64,000 nucleotides of DNA from Symbiodinium natans (Eukaryota > Sar > Dinophyceae > Suessiales > Symbiodiniaceae), in assembly GCA_905221605.1 (NCBI GenBank), contig CAJNDS010000291.1:786560-850559 (forward strand). The letters are read 5' to 3'. Each line of letters opens with the position of its first letter. Within the stretch, counting starts at the first letter, position 1. Made by a program: the position numbers and the translations under genes. Below, piece after piece: positions 10,668-23,292 of the stretch. The notes below the pieces were generated by a model. It was given only the letters and a program-made list of their open reading frames with translations, ran no database searches and was not told the DNA's origin.

Positions 10668-11220
10668 GACCGCCGACGGAGCCGACGCACCGTGGACGCC
10701 AATCCAGCTGCCTGGGCCAAGGCCAATGTTTCTATGGGCTCAGATGCTAGAAGCTTTTAGAAGCTTCCATTCCGAGCAGGAAGAGGAAGACTCGGAAGAT
10801 CATGAACGTTCTGAAGCCAAAGACGACAGGCCCAGTCGACGCAGACTGCACAGTCTTAAGAGTCAGAAGTCCAATGGGAGTTTCTTGCATTTCTTGCGAC
10901 ACCCGGTTCCGTAAAATGCTACCAGCTTTGGGGTGCATTGCTCTAGAAATCTGAAATGTGCTCAGTGCCGACTTCACGTTGCAGCTATGCAGCCAGTTAT
11001 GCTCACCTCCAGCTTCCCTTAGGTCCTTCGAGAGGGAGTCCGAGGAGGCGACTGTCGAAATCCTTCGGCATGTGGCATGGGATGTTGTGTAAAACGTTTT
11101 CATCGAGTGTCAACATGGCCACGGACTCGTTTCAATAGTGTAAGAGATCTTGAGTTCTGTCAGGCACAAGAGGACGTAAAGTCAGAGATGCCTGACTTTG
11201 ATGCTGATGACGCTGACTAA
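10668..11220 (+). CDS. Arg/Ser- and acid-rich protein, 3' part
   Basis: Exon 10668-10721 (acceptor GTCAG, then G; GC donor; 18 codons, phase 0) encodes DRRRSRRTVDANPAAWAK. A following frame near 10780-10850 encodes EEEDSEDHERSEAKDDRPSR and more. A terminal exon 11173-11220 (acceptor CAAGAG, then G) encodes DVKSEMPDFDADDAD and ends in TAA, giving an acidic tail. The mix of basic RS-like and acidic segments would fit a nuclear RNA- or chromatin-associated protein, but no domain is visible. The joins between these three pieces are not proved; the terminal exon is the most convincing. Confidence 0.38.
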
Positions 11221-11862
11221 GCCAAACTCGGGGACGTGGAGATGTCCTCAGCCGTCAGCGCCGCCCTGGTTTCTCGCAGTGCTCAGCTGATGTGCTCAGC
11301 TGCGTCCTGTGCTCCACCAGCATCCGGCACATTCCGCATGACCAGGCCTTGATTTTAAGAGGCATTCCTTTGAAATTTTAACTGATTCCCTCAGTCGACC
11401 AGTCTCAAGTGAATGATGTACATTGATTTACATGCTTCTTCAGTAGCCGAGCCAGCCAACTGGATTTGCTGGCCGGTGCCTTGCATAGGCAGGCCTAGAC
11501 GCTAGGTTAGTTCGCTCGAGCTGGTAGTTTGTCCAGGCGGGCGGTGTTTTCCTTAGGGACTGCAGGGGTTCGCAGATGTGGCGGCATTTCAGCAGCCTGT
11601 GGAAGTCCGTCGGCCATGCCGAACTGCGGTCCTGGCAAGCGCTTCTGAACGCCCGTGCAACAGCATGTTTGCCTTGTAGGCTATTCCGTCACTTACATTG
11701 AGTCAGAAGCCCGCCTGCAGGACCTACCCAAGCTTCACTTCCAAGGATATGGGCATGCTTCTCTGCAGCAGTGGCGAGTGCAAAGTTAGCAAGCTTGAGA
11801 ATTTCTACAGATTTGACGAAGGACTCCTTTCAAAGCGCTGAAGAACAGATTCTTTTCCCAAG

Positions 11863-12678
11863 GCCTGCTTTGCTTTGCGCTTCTCTCCCGACGACCTGCA
11901 GCTGGCTGGAGGCCACGTGTAACACTGTCACACCATGGAAGCGAATGCGACATTGCGTTTACAGCACTTGTAAGGCAGCAACACTCAGTTGATGCATTGG
12001 CCGTTGCGTGCATTTCAGCCTATCTCGACGGTGGCTTGCGCATCTACGACGTTGCTAGATGCTGGGCAAGAAGTTATTCAGCCATCGTTTCATGTTGCCG
12101 GAGCGGCCATGCAGAGCGAGCATGTCTTCGGCACATCATCATGTTGTTTGCCACAGCCACTCGTGGTTTCACAGGCGGGCTGTTTCGGCGTTTCTGAAAG
12201 ACCGTTGACAAGCAGCATTGAAGTGCTGCGAGAGCAGTTTTCTGGATGAGAAGATTCCTTCGATTTCCTTCGTGTCTAAATCGCTGGCTCATGGTGAGGA
12301 ATCCACGTGTTGCTGCATTGTTTCTCCTCTTCCCTCGTCGACAGCTGAGAAGCGAGTCACCTCCACACGCTGAACCTGTCTCCCCGCAATCTGACCAGGC
12401 AGGCACGTGCCGCTCAAACGCAGTGCGAATCAGGTTTAGTCTGAGCTGCTGGAGCATGAAGACTCGTGATGCCGTCTCAAGCTGCCCAAAGTCCGTGAAG
12501 TACTGTGAAGACTTGTGTGAGCAGGGACGAGGAGAAGGATGACATGGAGGCCGTTGCGGAGAAGGCTGCGCTGGAGCGTGGCAAGCGGCTCTCCAAACGA
12601 GGCGCTGCTGTGCCTGGCAATGCTCGTGCGGGGCAGAGTCGAGGTGGAATCATTGGAAGGCATTGCAAGGCCGTGTGA
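11863..12678 (+). CDS. WD40-repeat protein, 3' part
   Basis: Exon 11863-11911 (acceptor CCCAAG, then G; GC donor, phase 1) encodes ACFALRFSPDDLQLAG. Exon 12019-12050 (acceptor ATTTCAG; GT donor) continues in phase with AYLDGGLRIYD. Joined, they form one WD40 blade: the FSPD turn, LAGA, DGG and the RIYD ending that replaces WD. A last exon from about 12525 (acceptor GAGCAG, then G) encodes charged helix DEEKDDMEAVAEKAALERGK and a basic tail, ending at TGA 12676-12678. WD40 proteins are beta-propeller scaffolds; which one this is cannot be told from a single blade. The link between the blade and the last exon is inferred, and upstream blades were not found. Confidence 0.5.
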
Positions 12679-15600
12679 TGGCATTTGATTTGACCACGAT
12701 GCAATGTGTTGTCCTTCATGCCCAACCGAGAAGGCACGTCCCCAAGCCCCAAGTCTCAAGAGCAGCGTGATTGTTTCTCAGGCCGCTTAGTTCTCGCAAG
12801 CTGCATTCTTTCGCATCTTCACAGCCCCGTGTGTCCGGTAAAGGGCCATGTGCATCACACCCTTTTCCTAAAGTCGAAACCCTCACCGTAGCTCAGCGAC
12901 TTCAGATGTCAGACGGCGGCTCCGCAGACTGAAGCCTGAAAAGATCTGAAAAGGCCGTGAGTCGGTCGGCAGGCACGGCGATGCTGAACCTGCGCTGGCT
13001 GCCAGCAGGCGCCACACGACCGTAGGATACCTTAGGAGCCTAAGGAGTGCATTCTTGCAGTTTGTTGAGTCATTGAGGGCGACGCCCCGCAGGAGGTGAA
13101 TTATTTCAAGCATGTGCCGAGCCTCATCAGGACGTACAGCCAACATTGTCGCCACGGTCGACACAGCTGGCAGTCTGACTGCAGCTCTGCAGTCTGCAAT
13201 CGCTAGGCTGAGAAGAACAGGAATTGCTGGCGAGAGCGGGAGGGAGGGAGGGAGAGAGAGAGAAGCTACCGTCCGGGCCGCAAACACTGGGCCCTGGCCT
13301 GCCCTGTGCCGTAAGAGCAAGAAGTGAACAAAACATGTTACGGGGAGGTTCGGAGGAGGGGAGATTCTTTTTCTGGGGGCCCGCTCCCTTCCGAAGGCCC
13401 TGAAGGGCGGGGAGGCAGGCAGGCTCAACAAGATCCATAGACAATCCGGAACACAGCCAGGACTTTAGGAGATCAAGCCTTCTGGAAGCAGAGCAAGAAA
13501 ACCAAAGGGCTTCGGGACCGTCATGCAGGCATCAGAGTTAGAGGGGAATGATAACAGAGCAAAAGCGAGCGTTTGTGTGTTAAAGTGTAAAGGTTTGTTT
13601 GGGGGCTATCTAAACACGAACAAGTCCAGCCTAACTTTTTGGTGGATTTCTGGCTTGGGCCGTGGTGATTCTTCAACACTTGCACGTCATGGACAGGGTG
13701 TTTTGTGCTCTCTGAGGCACAGTGGGATTCTGGGAGGTGACCCGCGGGGGAGGCGTGAAGATTCTAGCGGAGATGCTGGGCCCACAGCTGACCCAGGCAG
13801 ACATGTTGTAGACAAGATGACAATTGTAGGACGGTGGATGCACTTCGCAGACACTTCGACGGAGTCAGTTCTGGTTTCAGGGAGTGGTCCTTTGTACATC
13901 GTTGTGCCGAGGCCTGGTGAGGCCGAGTTGGATGCACTCTCCTTTAGCGAGGCGGGGGTGCGCGAATGGCGGTCCAGCTGAGCCGAGAAATCCAATCAAG
14001 CTCGAGCTGTGAGCAAGAATGCATTGCTTCGACTTTCATGCTCCATTTCTGGGTGAGGCGCATTCACGCTCGTCTTTGGATTTTCTGGATTGAGGTTTCG
14101 CTTGTCTCAGGGACTTGGGGCATTGGCTGCCCCTTCTTCTTAACCTGACACTTGGCTAGATTGGCTAGTAAACTTGCCAGGACGGTGACAAGCTGTTGGT
14201 CGGTGGCCAGGCATGGTGTGTTGCGTGTGGAAGCATTTTCAATCTGGGCCAGACAAGTCTTGCTTAAGCATGGTGCGCCAAACGCCATGGCGAGTGTCAG
14301 GAAAGAGTGGTAAAGGTTTATGACGTGGAGCAGTCGGCAGCCAAGAGCGGACAAAAGGCGTGTTACATGTGTCAGCCCAGCAAAACATGGGAATGAGTCT
14401 TGGGACACCAGCCCTAGCGGCGAGTGAGCCACTCCCAAGCACATCCTGCGATCTCCCAAGGGTGAAGTCAAGCAAAGGCCGCGACATGAAGGTGCGAAGG
14501 TTGTGGGTTCCGACATTCGCGGCTGGACATGTCAACCTCAAACCCTCCAAGCCAGACGCAGCGCAGGAACTGCTGTGCCTTGGTTCCAGGGATGCCACGG
14601 TAGGCTGGGAGCAATGCTGGGGAATGCTGACCATGCTAGGCAATGCTGTGCTCATTCTCTTGGATCTTTATGTTCACGTGCTGATTGGTTTCATGGTTCG
14701 TTGAAATTGAAGGTTCCTGCGCGCACGGAAGCCACACAATCAGCTAGCACTCGATGCTTCAGTTTCCGCAGAGCACATGTGAGTCTAAGAGTCACGTGTC
14801 GATAAATGTGGTAGGAGAGAAGCCTTGCCACCACAGCCTGAAGATCATGAGCACCTCGGCCAGTGAATGCATTGCGGGATGTTTTGAGTTTTGAAGGTCT
14901 TAGGAATTAGCAAGAGCCCAGTTCTGTGGATGAACGACAGGAGTCACATGTGCTAAATGCCTCAGCGGCCATGCGCCAATGCGCGAAGCGCGTCGCTGTC
15001 CGCTGACAAGGTGGTCATTCTTTTTCCGGGTTGAGTCTGAGGCATTCGATCAGTACCAGAGCACCAGCACCTTTTCTTGTCCGGTGGGATGGACAGGACG
15101 TTTGCCTTGCCTTTTTTGCCTTTGCCTGTGCACAAATTGCAGTGTGAGAGCAACACGAAGGCGCACGGCGGGACATTTCACTTCACGCAACATTTCTCAC
15201 AATTCAGTGACAATTCCTTGAAGTGTTTTCTCTCGTTTGTTCAGGAGTGTCCTTCTTTGGGACCTCCGCACTCCCAAAATGCCGTCGGCATGGATCTCGG
15301 GTGTGGAGCTCTGCGACTTGGCTAAGACAGCTTGTGATAGCCTTTGCTTGGCTTGAGGGTCTTGGCTGTTGTCAGTGTGGGAATATGAGGGAGTACGTGG
15401 CAGTACATGTGAGTTCCTCCTGCGATTTCCACCCTCTGCAGGCATGAGCTGGTATCATCAGGCTAACAAGCCAGGTTAAGGGGTCCAACTTCAGGTGGCG
15501 ACTCTTTGGATATGTCTCGCGATGGCAACACCCTTCTCGCAGGAGCCGGCATGCTCTGCATGAGATTTTCATCCGGTTCCCAGAACTGCTCCAAGCTTCA

Positions 15601-16080
15601 GCAAGCTCATGCTAGAGGTGTCAAATGTGGACATGGTGCAGTATCTAGCTCGACCGCTTTATGGTGAAACGCTCGCACGCGTTGCCTCGGCAGTCAGGCC
15701 GACCCGTGCAATGCTGCGACCTCCTGGGTTGGGGGGTTCCCTTTTTCCGGGTGCCTGTCGGCCATGGAGGCGAACTATGCAATGCCCTGCAGGGGGTTGG
15801 GCGGGGGGGGGGCCTTTTGCCATCATCGGCTTGATTCTTTCTACAACCGTTGTGCTGTCATCGATGGTGCTTTCCATGGACGGCGCCATCTCCTACCAGC
15901 TTCGCAGGGGTCCAGGGTCCTGTTGGAGTCTTAGGGGAGTCCCCAGGGGGTCCTGTGGGAGATTGTAGCAAATCCAGGCATTCCCAGACGCCTGTTGGCC
16001 GCAGGCACTGCGACCAAAAACCCTCGGACATCTGAGCTCGGTGCTGTTCAGGAAGCCACCGCGGCTTGAACCCGCTTCAG
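12679..16080. other. Long stretch without a supported gene
   Basis: A frame at 13098-13190 reads plausibly on both strands (+ EVNYFKHVPSLIRTYSQ; - LEIIHLLRGVALNDSTN), so neither is called. A GGGA/GAGA microsatellite lies near 13235-13262. Nothing else was recognised. Confidence 0.4.
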
Positions 16081-16265
16081 CTATTCGACTTGCGCTTGCT
16101 CAAGCAAGCAGACGAGTCTGAAAAGAAGGCCAACCTAATGGACTTCGGGGGCAGCTGGCGTGCGCATGTGGCAGAGACCACTTCTCTGTAATCCAAAAGG
16201 ATTTCCTCGAGAAGCTGGTCCCTCCCAAGCACTTCTTTTCCCGCAATAGGCTGGCCTCACCATGA
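16081..16265 (+). CDS. Unrecognised charged protein, 3' exons
   Basis: Exon 16081-16167 (acceptor GCTTCAG; GT donor; 29 codons, phase 0) encodes LFDLRLLKQADESEKKANLM and then DFGGSWRAH. A candidate terminal exon 16200-16265 (acceptor CAAAAG, then G) continues in phase 0 with DFLEKLVPPKHFFSRNRLAS and ends in TGA. The implied intron is only 32 bp, which is suspiciously short, so the second exon or the donor may be misplaced. The family is unknown. The first exon is the stronger of the two. Confidence 0.42.
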
Positions 16266-18180
16266 CTGCGGTGCAGACGTACCAATGGTCCGCGCCACGG
16301 GATGTAGTTGCTGGCAAGTTGGGTATTTCTCGGGACATATTGTCGGACTGCTGGGGGGCGCCGCAAGGGATGTTCATGCATGAAAGTACCCAACAAAGCG
16401 TGGTGACTGGCCAAGGTCTGGCGAGGACACGACCAAGGCATGTCCTCGACTGCCATTTTTTTCCAGCACAGAGTCAAGGGTAGTCATGCCCGGCGGAGGT
16501 TTGCAAAGAGTAGACACCTGATCAAATTGCCAAGAGCAGGCGGCAGCCCAGCCGTCTTGCATGGTCTTCCAAGCTGGGCTCAGGGCCCGGTGTGGGAAGT
16601 CGTACCTGGCGTGTGCTTGCATCTGACTCGCCTGCTGTGCATCCTGTATGCACTGCATGTCCTTGCGGCAAAGGTGGGACAGCTTTGACAACACGACAAT
16701 AGCTGCTGCCGGTGAGAAGGAGAACCAGGCCCTGCAGTTGATTGTACCGCGCGATACACGGGCTACTAATCACTGACTTGGAGTCATGGAGACATCAGCA
16801 TTCGCCGGCTTCTCTGCTCCAGGCTCGAATCTTCGAACGGCCGAAGAGTGGTGGGCCCTTGCGGCCACTTGGATGGCATCATCACTCTGGATGCTGGCCA
16901 CCAGCTGCATGCACAGTTCTGCACAGTCTGCCGCGAAGTGCTTTAATCTGCTGCAAAGGCTTCTCAGTTCCTTGGAGGGCTACAGCCGCGCCTTCTATTC
17001 GGCCTCAGTCAGTTCAGACGGCAGGCCTGTGTGAGGTTGAGGGTGGGACCGTGGGTCCTTGGGGTCGTGTAAGTGGGAGAGGTCGGCCGCATTTGGCAGC
17101 TCCGATGGCTCCGCGCAGTCCCTAGAATCCTGGGCCTGTGCCACGGGGGCCAGGGCATTGTGAGTTCACGTGCATGTCCAGCTGACAAACTGTGACAGGG
17201 TGAGCATCTTGCATAACTGCAGAGCCGCAGCGCAGCTGTGCTTGATTCTCAGATTGGCACAACGTGCACTAAGATCGTCATCTCGAATGTGCGCATCATG
17301 TGAGTGGATTGAAGTTCCAAACAGCTTGGCCGATAAGAAGGCCTGCGACATTTTTAACGGTTTGACGACCTTTTAAAGGCTAACATCTCAGAAGACACTC
17401 CTGGCACTGACACAGCGTCGAGCATCCAACCACAAAGTGGCGAAGGCAACTAGGGCCTAGGGCACACCGGTGTGAGTCTGTTTCATGGAAGCCATTAAAA
17501 TCCAAAGATGATTTTCGATGTCATGTCTCACTTGCAGGCAGCTGCAGAAGCAGGATTGTTCATCGTGTCTGGATGGACCTGTCTTCAGAACTGTGCAGAA
17601 CAAAGCTCTCGATATCTCCAAAAGTTGGAGTATATTCGTCATGTCAATGTGGTGCATCAGTCCGCGTTGTCCGAACTTCATAGCCAGCCAACGCCTATGT
17701 AGAACAATCGGTTTGGTGGGTGATTGCTCCAGAAGCAGCTGCAGGCAAAAGGTTTGACAGTGTTTGCTTACGCTTCCTTCGTGCCCAACGTGGCAGCGGA
17801 AGTTGTAGTGCTCTCCACAAGCTGGGAGCAAACGCTGTAAGTTCTATGTCTCAAAATCTGGGTGAAGCCTTGCCTTGCAACAGAGATTGCTTTGGCATGG
17901 GCTGCATTCAGAACGAGATGTACTCCATAAGCTCCGCGGCACGTTCTGCATTGCACCACGGTGCTGCGCCGGCAGACTTTTTGTGCATGCTGCATTCGCA
18001 GAAAGGCCCTGTTTCTCTCCGGAGGCATATGCAAGTCTCATGAACCGATGTGAACAGCCCTGGGCAAGGGAGCTGCAATCACAAGGGTTTCCTTGCTGTC
18101 CTGTTGGAGCACTCGGTGACAGCATATTTCACCCCATTTAAGGCTTTCTTGCTTGTTTTTATCGTCAGCTGAGTTGAGAG
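16266..18180. other. No supported gene
   Basis: An ATG-started frame at 16786-17034 (82 codons, Ala/Ser/Trp-rich) has no motif and no splice support, so it is not called. Nothing else was recognised. Confidence 0.4.
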
Positions 18181-18580
18181 GAGCGCAAAGAGAAGCACAA
18201 GGACAAGAAGGAGAAAGACAAGAAGGAGAAGGTGACATTACAGTACTGTGAAAGCTCGCCTACTCTAAACTAGCCAGATGCCTCCGATTCACGAGAAACC
18301 TCATGCTCGGGCTGCGGGGACTCTTGATGACTCTTTGTGCAGGAGGCGCACGAGGCTTCTGAAGCTGTGGCCAAGGCTCTTCCCCCTACCCCCTAAACGT
18401 TTTAGCATGGAGTGACATCCGGTAACCTTTTGCAGAAGCAAGCAGACCAAACATGACAAAGCCATTGCTGGTGCGTTCTAGGGGCATGGGGCAGAGGTCC
18501 CGGTGCCGAAAGCTCCCGACCAAGCTGTGCTCGAAGAGGCCTGCGAAGCACCGGAGATCACAGAAACTTCAGACTTGATC
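18181..18580 (+). CDS. Lys/Glu-rich protein, internal exons
   Basis: Three phase-0 exons. 18181-18231 (acceptor TTGAGAG, then G; GT donor) encodes ERKEKHKDKKEKDKKEK. 18343-18375 (acceptor GTGCAG, then G; GC donor) encodes EAHEASEAVAK. The exon from 18497 (acceptor CAGAG, then G) encodes VPVPKAPDQAVLEEACEAPE and more, with its 3' end unresolved near 18580. All three use the AG-then-G acceptor and keep one frame. The product is an acidic/basic low-complexity chain with no recognised domain. It resembles the charged exons at 1072-1402 and 5087-5166 in style, but I cannot show common descent. Confidence 0.45.
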
Positions 18581-21500
18581 AGACTGTGCAGGGGCTTAGC
18601 GACGCACGGAAGGGCGAGGTCGAGGCCCACACGGCAAAAGGACCGGATCCGAGCCTAGCTCGCGACATGGGAGTCGGAGACCCGCGAGACCTCCATGCCG
18701 GAACCTGAGCGATCACAGAGAATCCAAACCGTACCGACCCTGTCGTGAAAACTAATCGCTGTATCTGTCAGCATGCAGCCGCTCGATGAACTCGACTCGT
18801 CCACACTCATTCCGAGGTGAAGGCTGCCTCGTGTGAGTACGGCTTCCCACCCAGCGTGGATGGTTCCCAGAGCGGCACAGAGTCATGGAGTTTGTTTTTT
18901 CGGCTAGGTTTTAGTTATAGTAGCGCTGCTGTTCGATTTGCACTTGCAAAAGGTTTCTTCCTCTTCATGCGTGAGCGAGAGCGCATTCGATTGAGACGCG
19001 AGACTTGGACAGTCTTGGAGAAGAGAGACCAGCTCAGGGAAAAGGACAGGCAGATTGAGAGGCAGTGTTCTCATAGAAAGCAAGGAATGTAGAGCAGAGT
19101 GTGGTGAGCTCCCCAACATCAGACCTTTTTTTAATCGTTGCAAATTATTTGCTTGTATCCCTTCACTCTGCCACCAAAGCTGCAAACCCCGACAACGTTT
19201 ATGGTGAGCCTCAGCATGTCGGCGGTTAAAGTTAAAGAGGGAAACTCAGAATGTCCCGAAATAGGAAGTCACCCTTTGTGGATTGCTATTCTGTGCTGTT
19301 GTCCTGCCGTAGCTCGAGCAGATCCCTCTTTATGCCACAGTCTAGCACGCAGGTTGGGGTGTTACTGTGGCCGGTTTCCCATAAGGAGCGTTCTCAGTCA
19401 TACCCCTGGACTGACGACGCGGTGCTCAGACATCTCCGCCTGAGGCACGTTCGTCTCCTGTGTGCCTGGGATCAGGCTGTAGACAGTAGGGTGACATGTG
19501 TCTGACTTCTCAAGAGGCTTGCATGTAATCTTCAATCTCACGCCGCCCCGCACGCATGTCTGCCGTACAAGTCTCACACGCATATGTGGCACTCACTTTC
19601 CTGCTCGAAGTGACAGGAATGTCAAGAAGGATCCTTGGATTATTTCTGGTCTGTTGTGAGCTTCTTGATACCTTTTGTTGCTTCTGACTAGCGGTACCTG
19701 CAGAATCTGCTAGGAAGCTGTCGATGATCGATGATTCGTTTCGCAGCCGACTCAGGAGCACGACCGCACTAGCACTCTCATCCGCCGGCTACTCTTGCCC
19801 TTGGATGACAGACACTCACCTCAGCTTAGTTCTTCGAGGGCTCTGCATGCTCCGCGCTAATTTTTGCTTGAGCTTTTCACAGGGAGAAATGTCCGTCAGA
19901 AAACGGCGGGCTCAGTCGCACAACAGGGCCGAGTCAGAAACGGACAGCCTCAGTGCTACCCCTGGGGGTTTTCACAGCCAAGAATTCCAATCCCACAACG
20001 CAAGGGTTCCATCTTCGGAATGTTAGTCGCACACGGGTTGTGTCAAGCAGAGCTTTGCAGGGAGTTGGGATTGGCCGGCGGTCGAGTTGGCAACAGAGAG
20101 AATGTGGCGTGTTAGGAGCATCCAGCAGTGGAGTTGGATACAAAGGAGTTAGGGTCTTTTGGGCTTTGGGGTGTTTCAGTCTGGTGGATTCTAAACCTAC
20201 ACACTCCCGGGCCCTCAACCCTGAAACCCCAAAACCTAAACCCTACAGCCTCCTGCTAAAGCCCTTGCGGTTTGTAGGGTTGAAGGTTTACGGTAGGGCT
20301 TTGTGAGGCTTTGGGTTTAGGGACAATAACCTGAAGTGTACAAACTCATGCATCACAAAGGCTAACCCTCTGAAATGCCGGCACTTTCAGCCTCCCTCTT
20401 TTCTGGATTCTGGAAAGGTTGTAAGATGGCAGAATCCCCTCAAAACCAGTAGCAAGTCGATATCCCAAGTCAAAGCTGCCTGCAGATCTCCCATGGTCTC
20501 CCATGTCTCAGAATGGCGCTCGAGCACCACTGCGCAGCAGAAACGAGCTGTGGTCCGCCAGTACGTGCTGAGTGTTGGGTTGTGGAGGCCAGGCTGTTAG
20601 GAGGCTCTTTGTGAGGCTTCCGACCGTGTGAGGAGGCTCATATTCAACAGTCAACAGCAGCCCTTTGCTCGCCAGACGCTTTGGCACCGTGGACTTCATC
20701 AATCGAGCTGGCTTGGTATCTGGAGATGCGACGCCGGAGGATCTGTGTGCCAAGGCATCGTAGACATATGCCGCAATTTGAGTACGACAGTAAACAAAGC
20801 ATATGTCCAGCACGTGGCCAGGCCTCCACACTGGCGCTGGATCTCTGGAAGGACGGCATCCACAGCTGCCCCTCGCTGCAACATAGCTTTGGCACAACCA
20901 TACCAAATAAATACCTACCAGTTGCCGGATGCTTGCAGGTCGCTTTAGATTCAGAGCAGGGCTGCAATGTCTGAGTGGCTCTAGAGAGGGCTTAGGAGAC
21001 ATGGTGGTATGGTTGGGACGATTCTCCAAAGCCAAGCAAAGCTGCACAACACGAAGCGAAGCAAAGCGGCACAACAAAGACAACAAAGCAAAAGCAAAAG
21101 CAAAAGCAAAGGCAAAAGGCAAAAAGGCACAAGGCACAAGGCACAAGGCAAAAGGCAAAAGGCAAAAGGCAAAAGGCCAAAGGCAACAGATGCAACAGAT
21201 GCAACAGATGCACCAGATGCAACAGATGCAACAGATGCAACAGGGCAAAGGGCAAACGGCAAAAGGCAAAGCACAAAGCGCAAAGGGCAAAAGGGCGAAA
21301 GGCAAAAGGAACAAGGCAAAAGGCAGAAGGCAAAACACAAAACGCAAAACCCCCAAACCGCCCAAACGCCCGAACGCCCAAACGCCCGGACCCCCAAACG
21401 CAAACGCAACACAAACGCAACCGCAACAGCAAAAGCAAAAAAAGAAAGGCAAAGGCAAAAGAACAAACAACAGAACAAGCAAAGCAGAAAACAAAGCAAA

Positions 21501-22590
21501 CAGCAAAGCAAAAAGCAAAACAAAAAGCAAAGCAAAAATCAACGTAAAAAGCATCTTGCGCAGGTTGCGATGCGTATGGGCCCACGAGCCGTGCCCACGC
21601 TGCGGAGCTTTGTGCGTGGCTGGGGGAAGAGGTGAGCTCAGGTTCAGGATGGTCCAAGCATTGTTTCAAGCGCTGTCTTGCAAGGGCATTGAGGGCGTAG
21701 GCGGCCGACGCTTTCACATCACCTGCGGCTTCCGCAGCCAGCAGAGATGGTGTATGAGCGGCCAGGCGTGCAAGCATCTCCCTGTGGCCATGCAGCTCCA
21801 TCCCCGCCACGGGCAGCAGAGCCCCGTCAAGAAAGGATTGGCAGCTGAAGCTGTATTCGCAGTGGCCGGAGAAGCGGCATGGCATTGCCCCTCATGTGTG
21901 ATGACATTGGCTGTTGCTTCCACTGGGTTCTGCTGCTGTAGTCACTGTTCACACATCTTTTTGCCATTACAGGATGGGGGCCTAGTTGCTACACTCAAAG
22001 GGCTGCAGATGTGAAATCTAAGGATGATGAAGATGCCCGCCTGCATGGCATCATCGGTATGTCTTTTTCGTACAAACTGTGCAGTCAAGACATGTGACGT
22101 GTACTGCAATTCGCTTGTCGAAATGCTGTAATTTACACAGCCGTTCCGAAGTTCCTGTTTCGCAGCCACACTCCCCAAGTGGTGCATAGTGGCCCAATCT
22201 ACAATCGAACAGTTCCCAAAGCAAAGCCAAGATCTACGGCCTTTGAGAAACTCCCGACGCTGCAGTGCGGTATGTGCAGACGGAACGCAGTTGACTGTAG
22301 TGAACAGTTGCCGAAATGGGTTCGAACTATGACAGGACTCACTTTTTGTCGCACACATCGCAAATTCCAGGATCCCACAGCCCAGGTCTCTGGTGAATGA
22401 TGCAGGGCTGGAAACAGCTGCTTGTCATCCACAGTAAGTAGTAAGTACCTTTGCACAAGAAAGAGAAGCGTTCATCCAAGCCATGTGCTCCCGTGCCCGG
22501 CGGAACCATCGCAGAACTACATGAAGGCCTTGCTGCTGGGTCACCGGGTTACCGGGTTCGCCGCCCGAGGTTCGCAGTGGCTTGCTGCAG
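18581..22590. other. Repeat-dominated stretch, no supported gene
   Basis: Telomere-like AACCCTAAAC motifs occur near 20215-20325, and a long T-poor low-complexity block at 21062-21560. A minus-strand frame at about 21885-21560 reads in part like an armadillo/HEAT helix pair but is not called as a gene. Confidence 0.4.
21062..21560 (+). repeat. T-poor low-complexity block with GGCAAAA and CAACAGATG repeats
   Basis: About 500 bp built from GCAAAA/GGCAAAA units and a CAACAGATG nonamer run (21184-21240). The + strand has almost no T, so stop codons are rare and long frames open on both strands (Lys/Gln-rich on +, Leu/Phe/Cys-rich on -). I treat it as a repeat rather than coding. Confidence 0.85.
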
Positions 22591-23292
22591 GTTCTAAACA
22601 AGGACGGCCAACCCTTCCGTACCTCGGCTGCAGCAAAGTGGTGGGCTTTAGGGTTTGGTCAGCTGCCTTGCTGTTCTGGGAAGACTGAGGCAGTCTTTGC
22701 GAGAAAGCTGATGCGCTGGCAGATGCTCTGGTTGATCAAGGAGCAGTCGAAGTTTTCTTCCTGCATATTCTTGTATTGTTTTAAGTTTGGCAAAAGCGGG
22801 GTTGAACCGGTTGAATGGTTCGTTAGTCCAGGGCCCGTGCGCTTCCAGCGACTCGTGCAGCTCCTCGGCGCCGCTGAGGGCCATGGAGCTTGGAACTTGG
22901 CCAAGCCCGAGGTTTTTACGAGTCTGTGCATGTGCGTGTGAGGTGTGAGGGGGAACGTGACAGGGAACGTGAGAGGGAACATGAGACTTGGGCTCTGCTA
23001 GATTCTGGCCGATTCTGCGAGATTCTGCTAGAAACTACACGACTGCTGATTCCTGATGGCCTGTTTGCGTGGCCATGCGCGGCTCAGATCAGCAACGGAG
23101 TCTATGCGGCTGAGATCGTGCGAGACCTTCTGCTCCTTGACTTTGCCACAAGGGGACATGGACCCACAGGTTGATCATAGAAATCGCCTCCACGTCGGGA
23201 TGCAGGTCAGGAATGTGACGGCCTTGGGAACTCACTTTTCGTGGACTATGTGGGATGGGACGCGCCTGTCGATACTCAGTTTCATCAACGCA
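22591..23292 (+). CDS. Unrecognised multi-exon protein
   Basis: Exon 22591-22640 (acceptor GCTGCAG, then G; GT donor, phase 2) encodes VLNKDGQPFRTSAAAK. Exon 23088-23169, possibly starting earlier, encodes ISNGVYAAEIVRDLLLLDFA and then TRGHGPT, ending phase 1 at a GT donor. An exon from 23206 (acceptor GATGCAG) continues in phase with QECDGLGNSLFVDYVGWDAP and then VDTQFHQRM. The stretch FVDYVGWDAPVD faintly recalls the aromatic core of Tudor-knot/chromo-barrel folds (YxVHYxGW), but this is a weak resemblance. The last intron would be only 36 bp. The frames are strongly protein-like; the product is unknown. Confidence 0.45.

Noticed and set aside
11975-12018. Longer WD40 exon beginning QQHSVDALAVAC
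   Set aside because: Its phase does not match the preceding exon; starting at 12019 closes the phase and gives normal WD40 blade spacing.
12883-13431. 182-codon minus-strand frame
   Set aside because: Includes simple GGGA repeat sequence; the plus strand is equally open over the protein-like part, so no strand could be chosen.
20508-21554. 348-codon minus-strand and 361-codon plus-strand frames
   Set aside because: Most of both frames is the T-poor repeat block, which removes stop codons; composition is pure low complexity.
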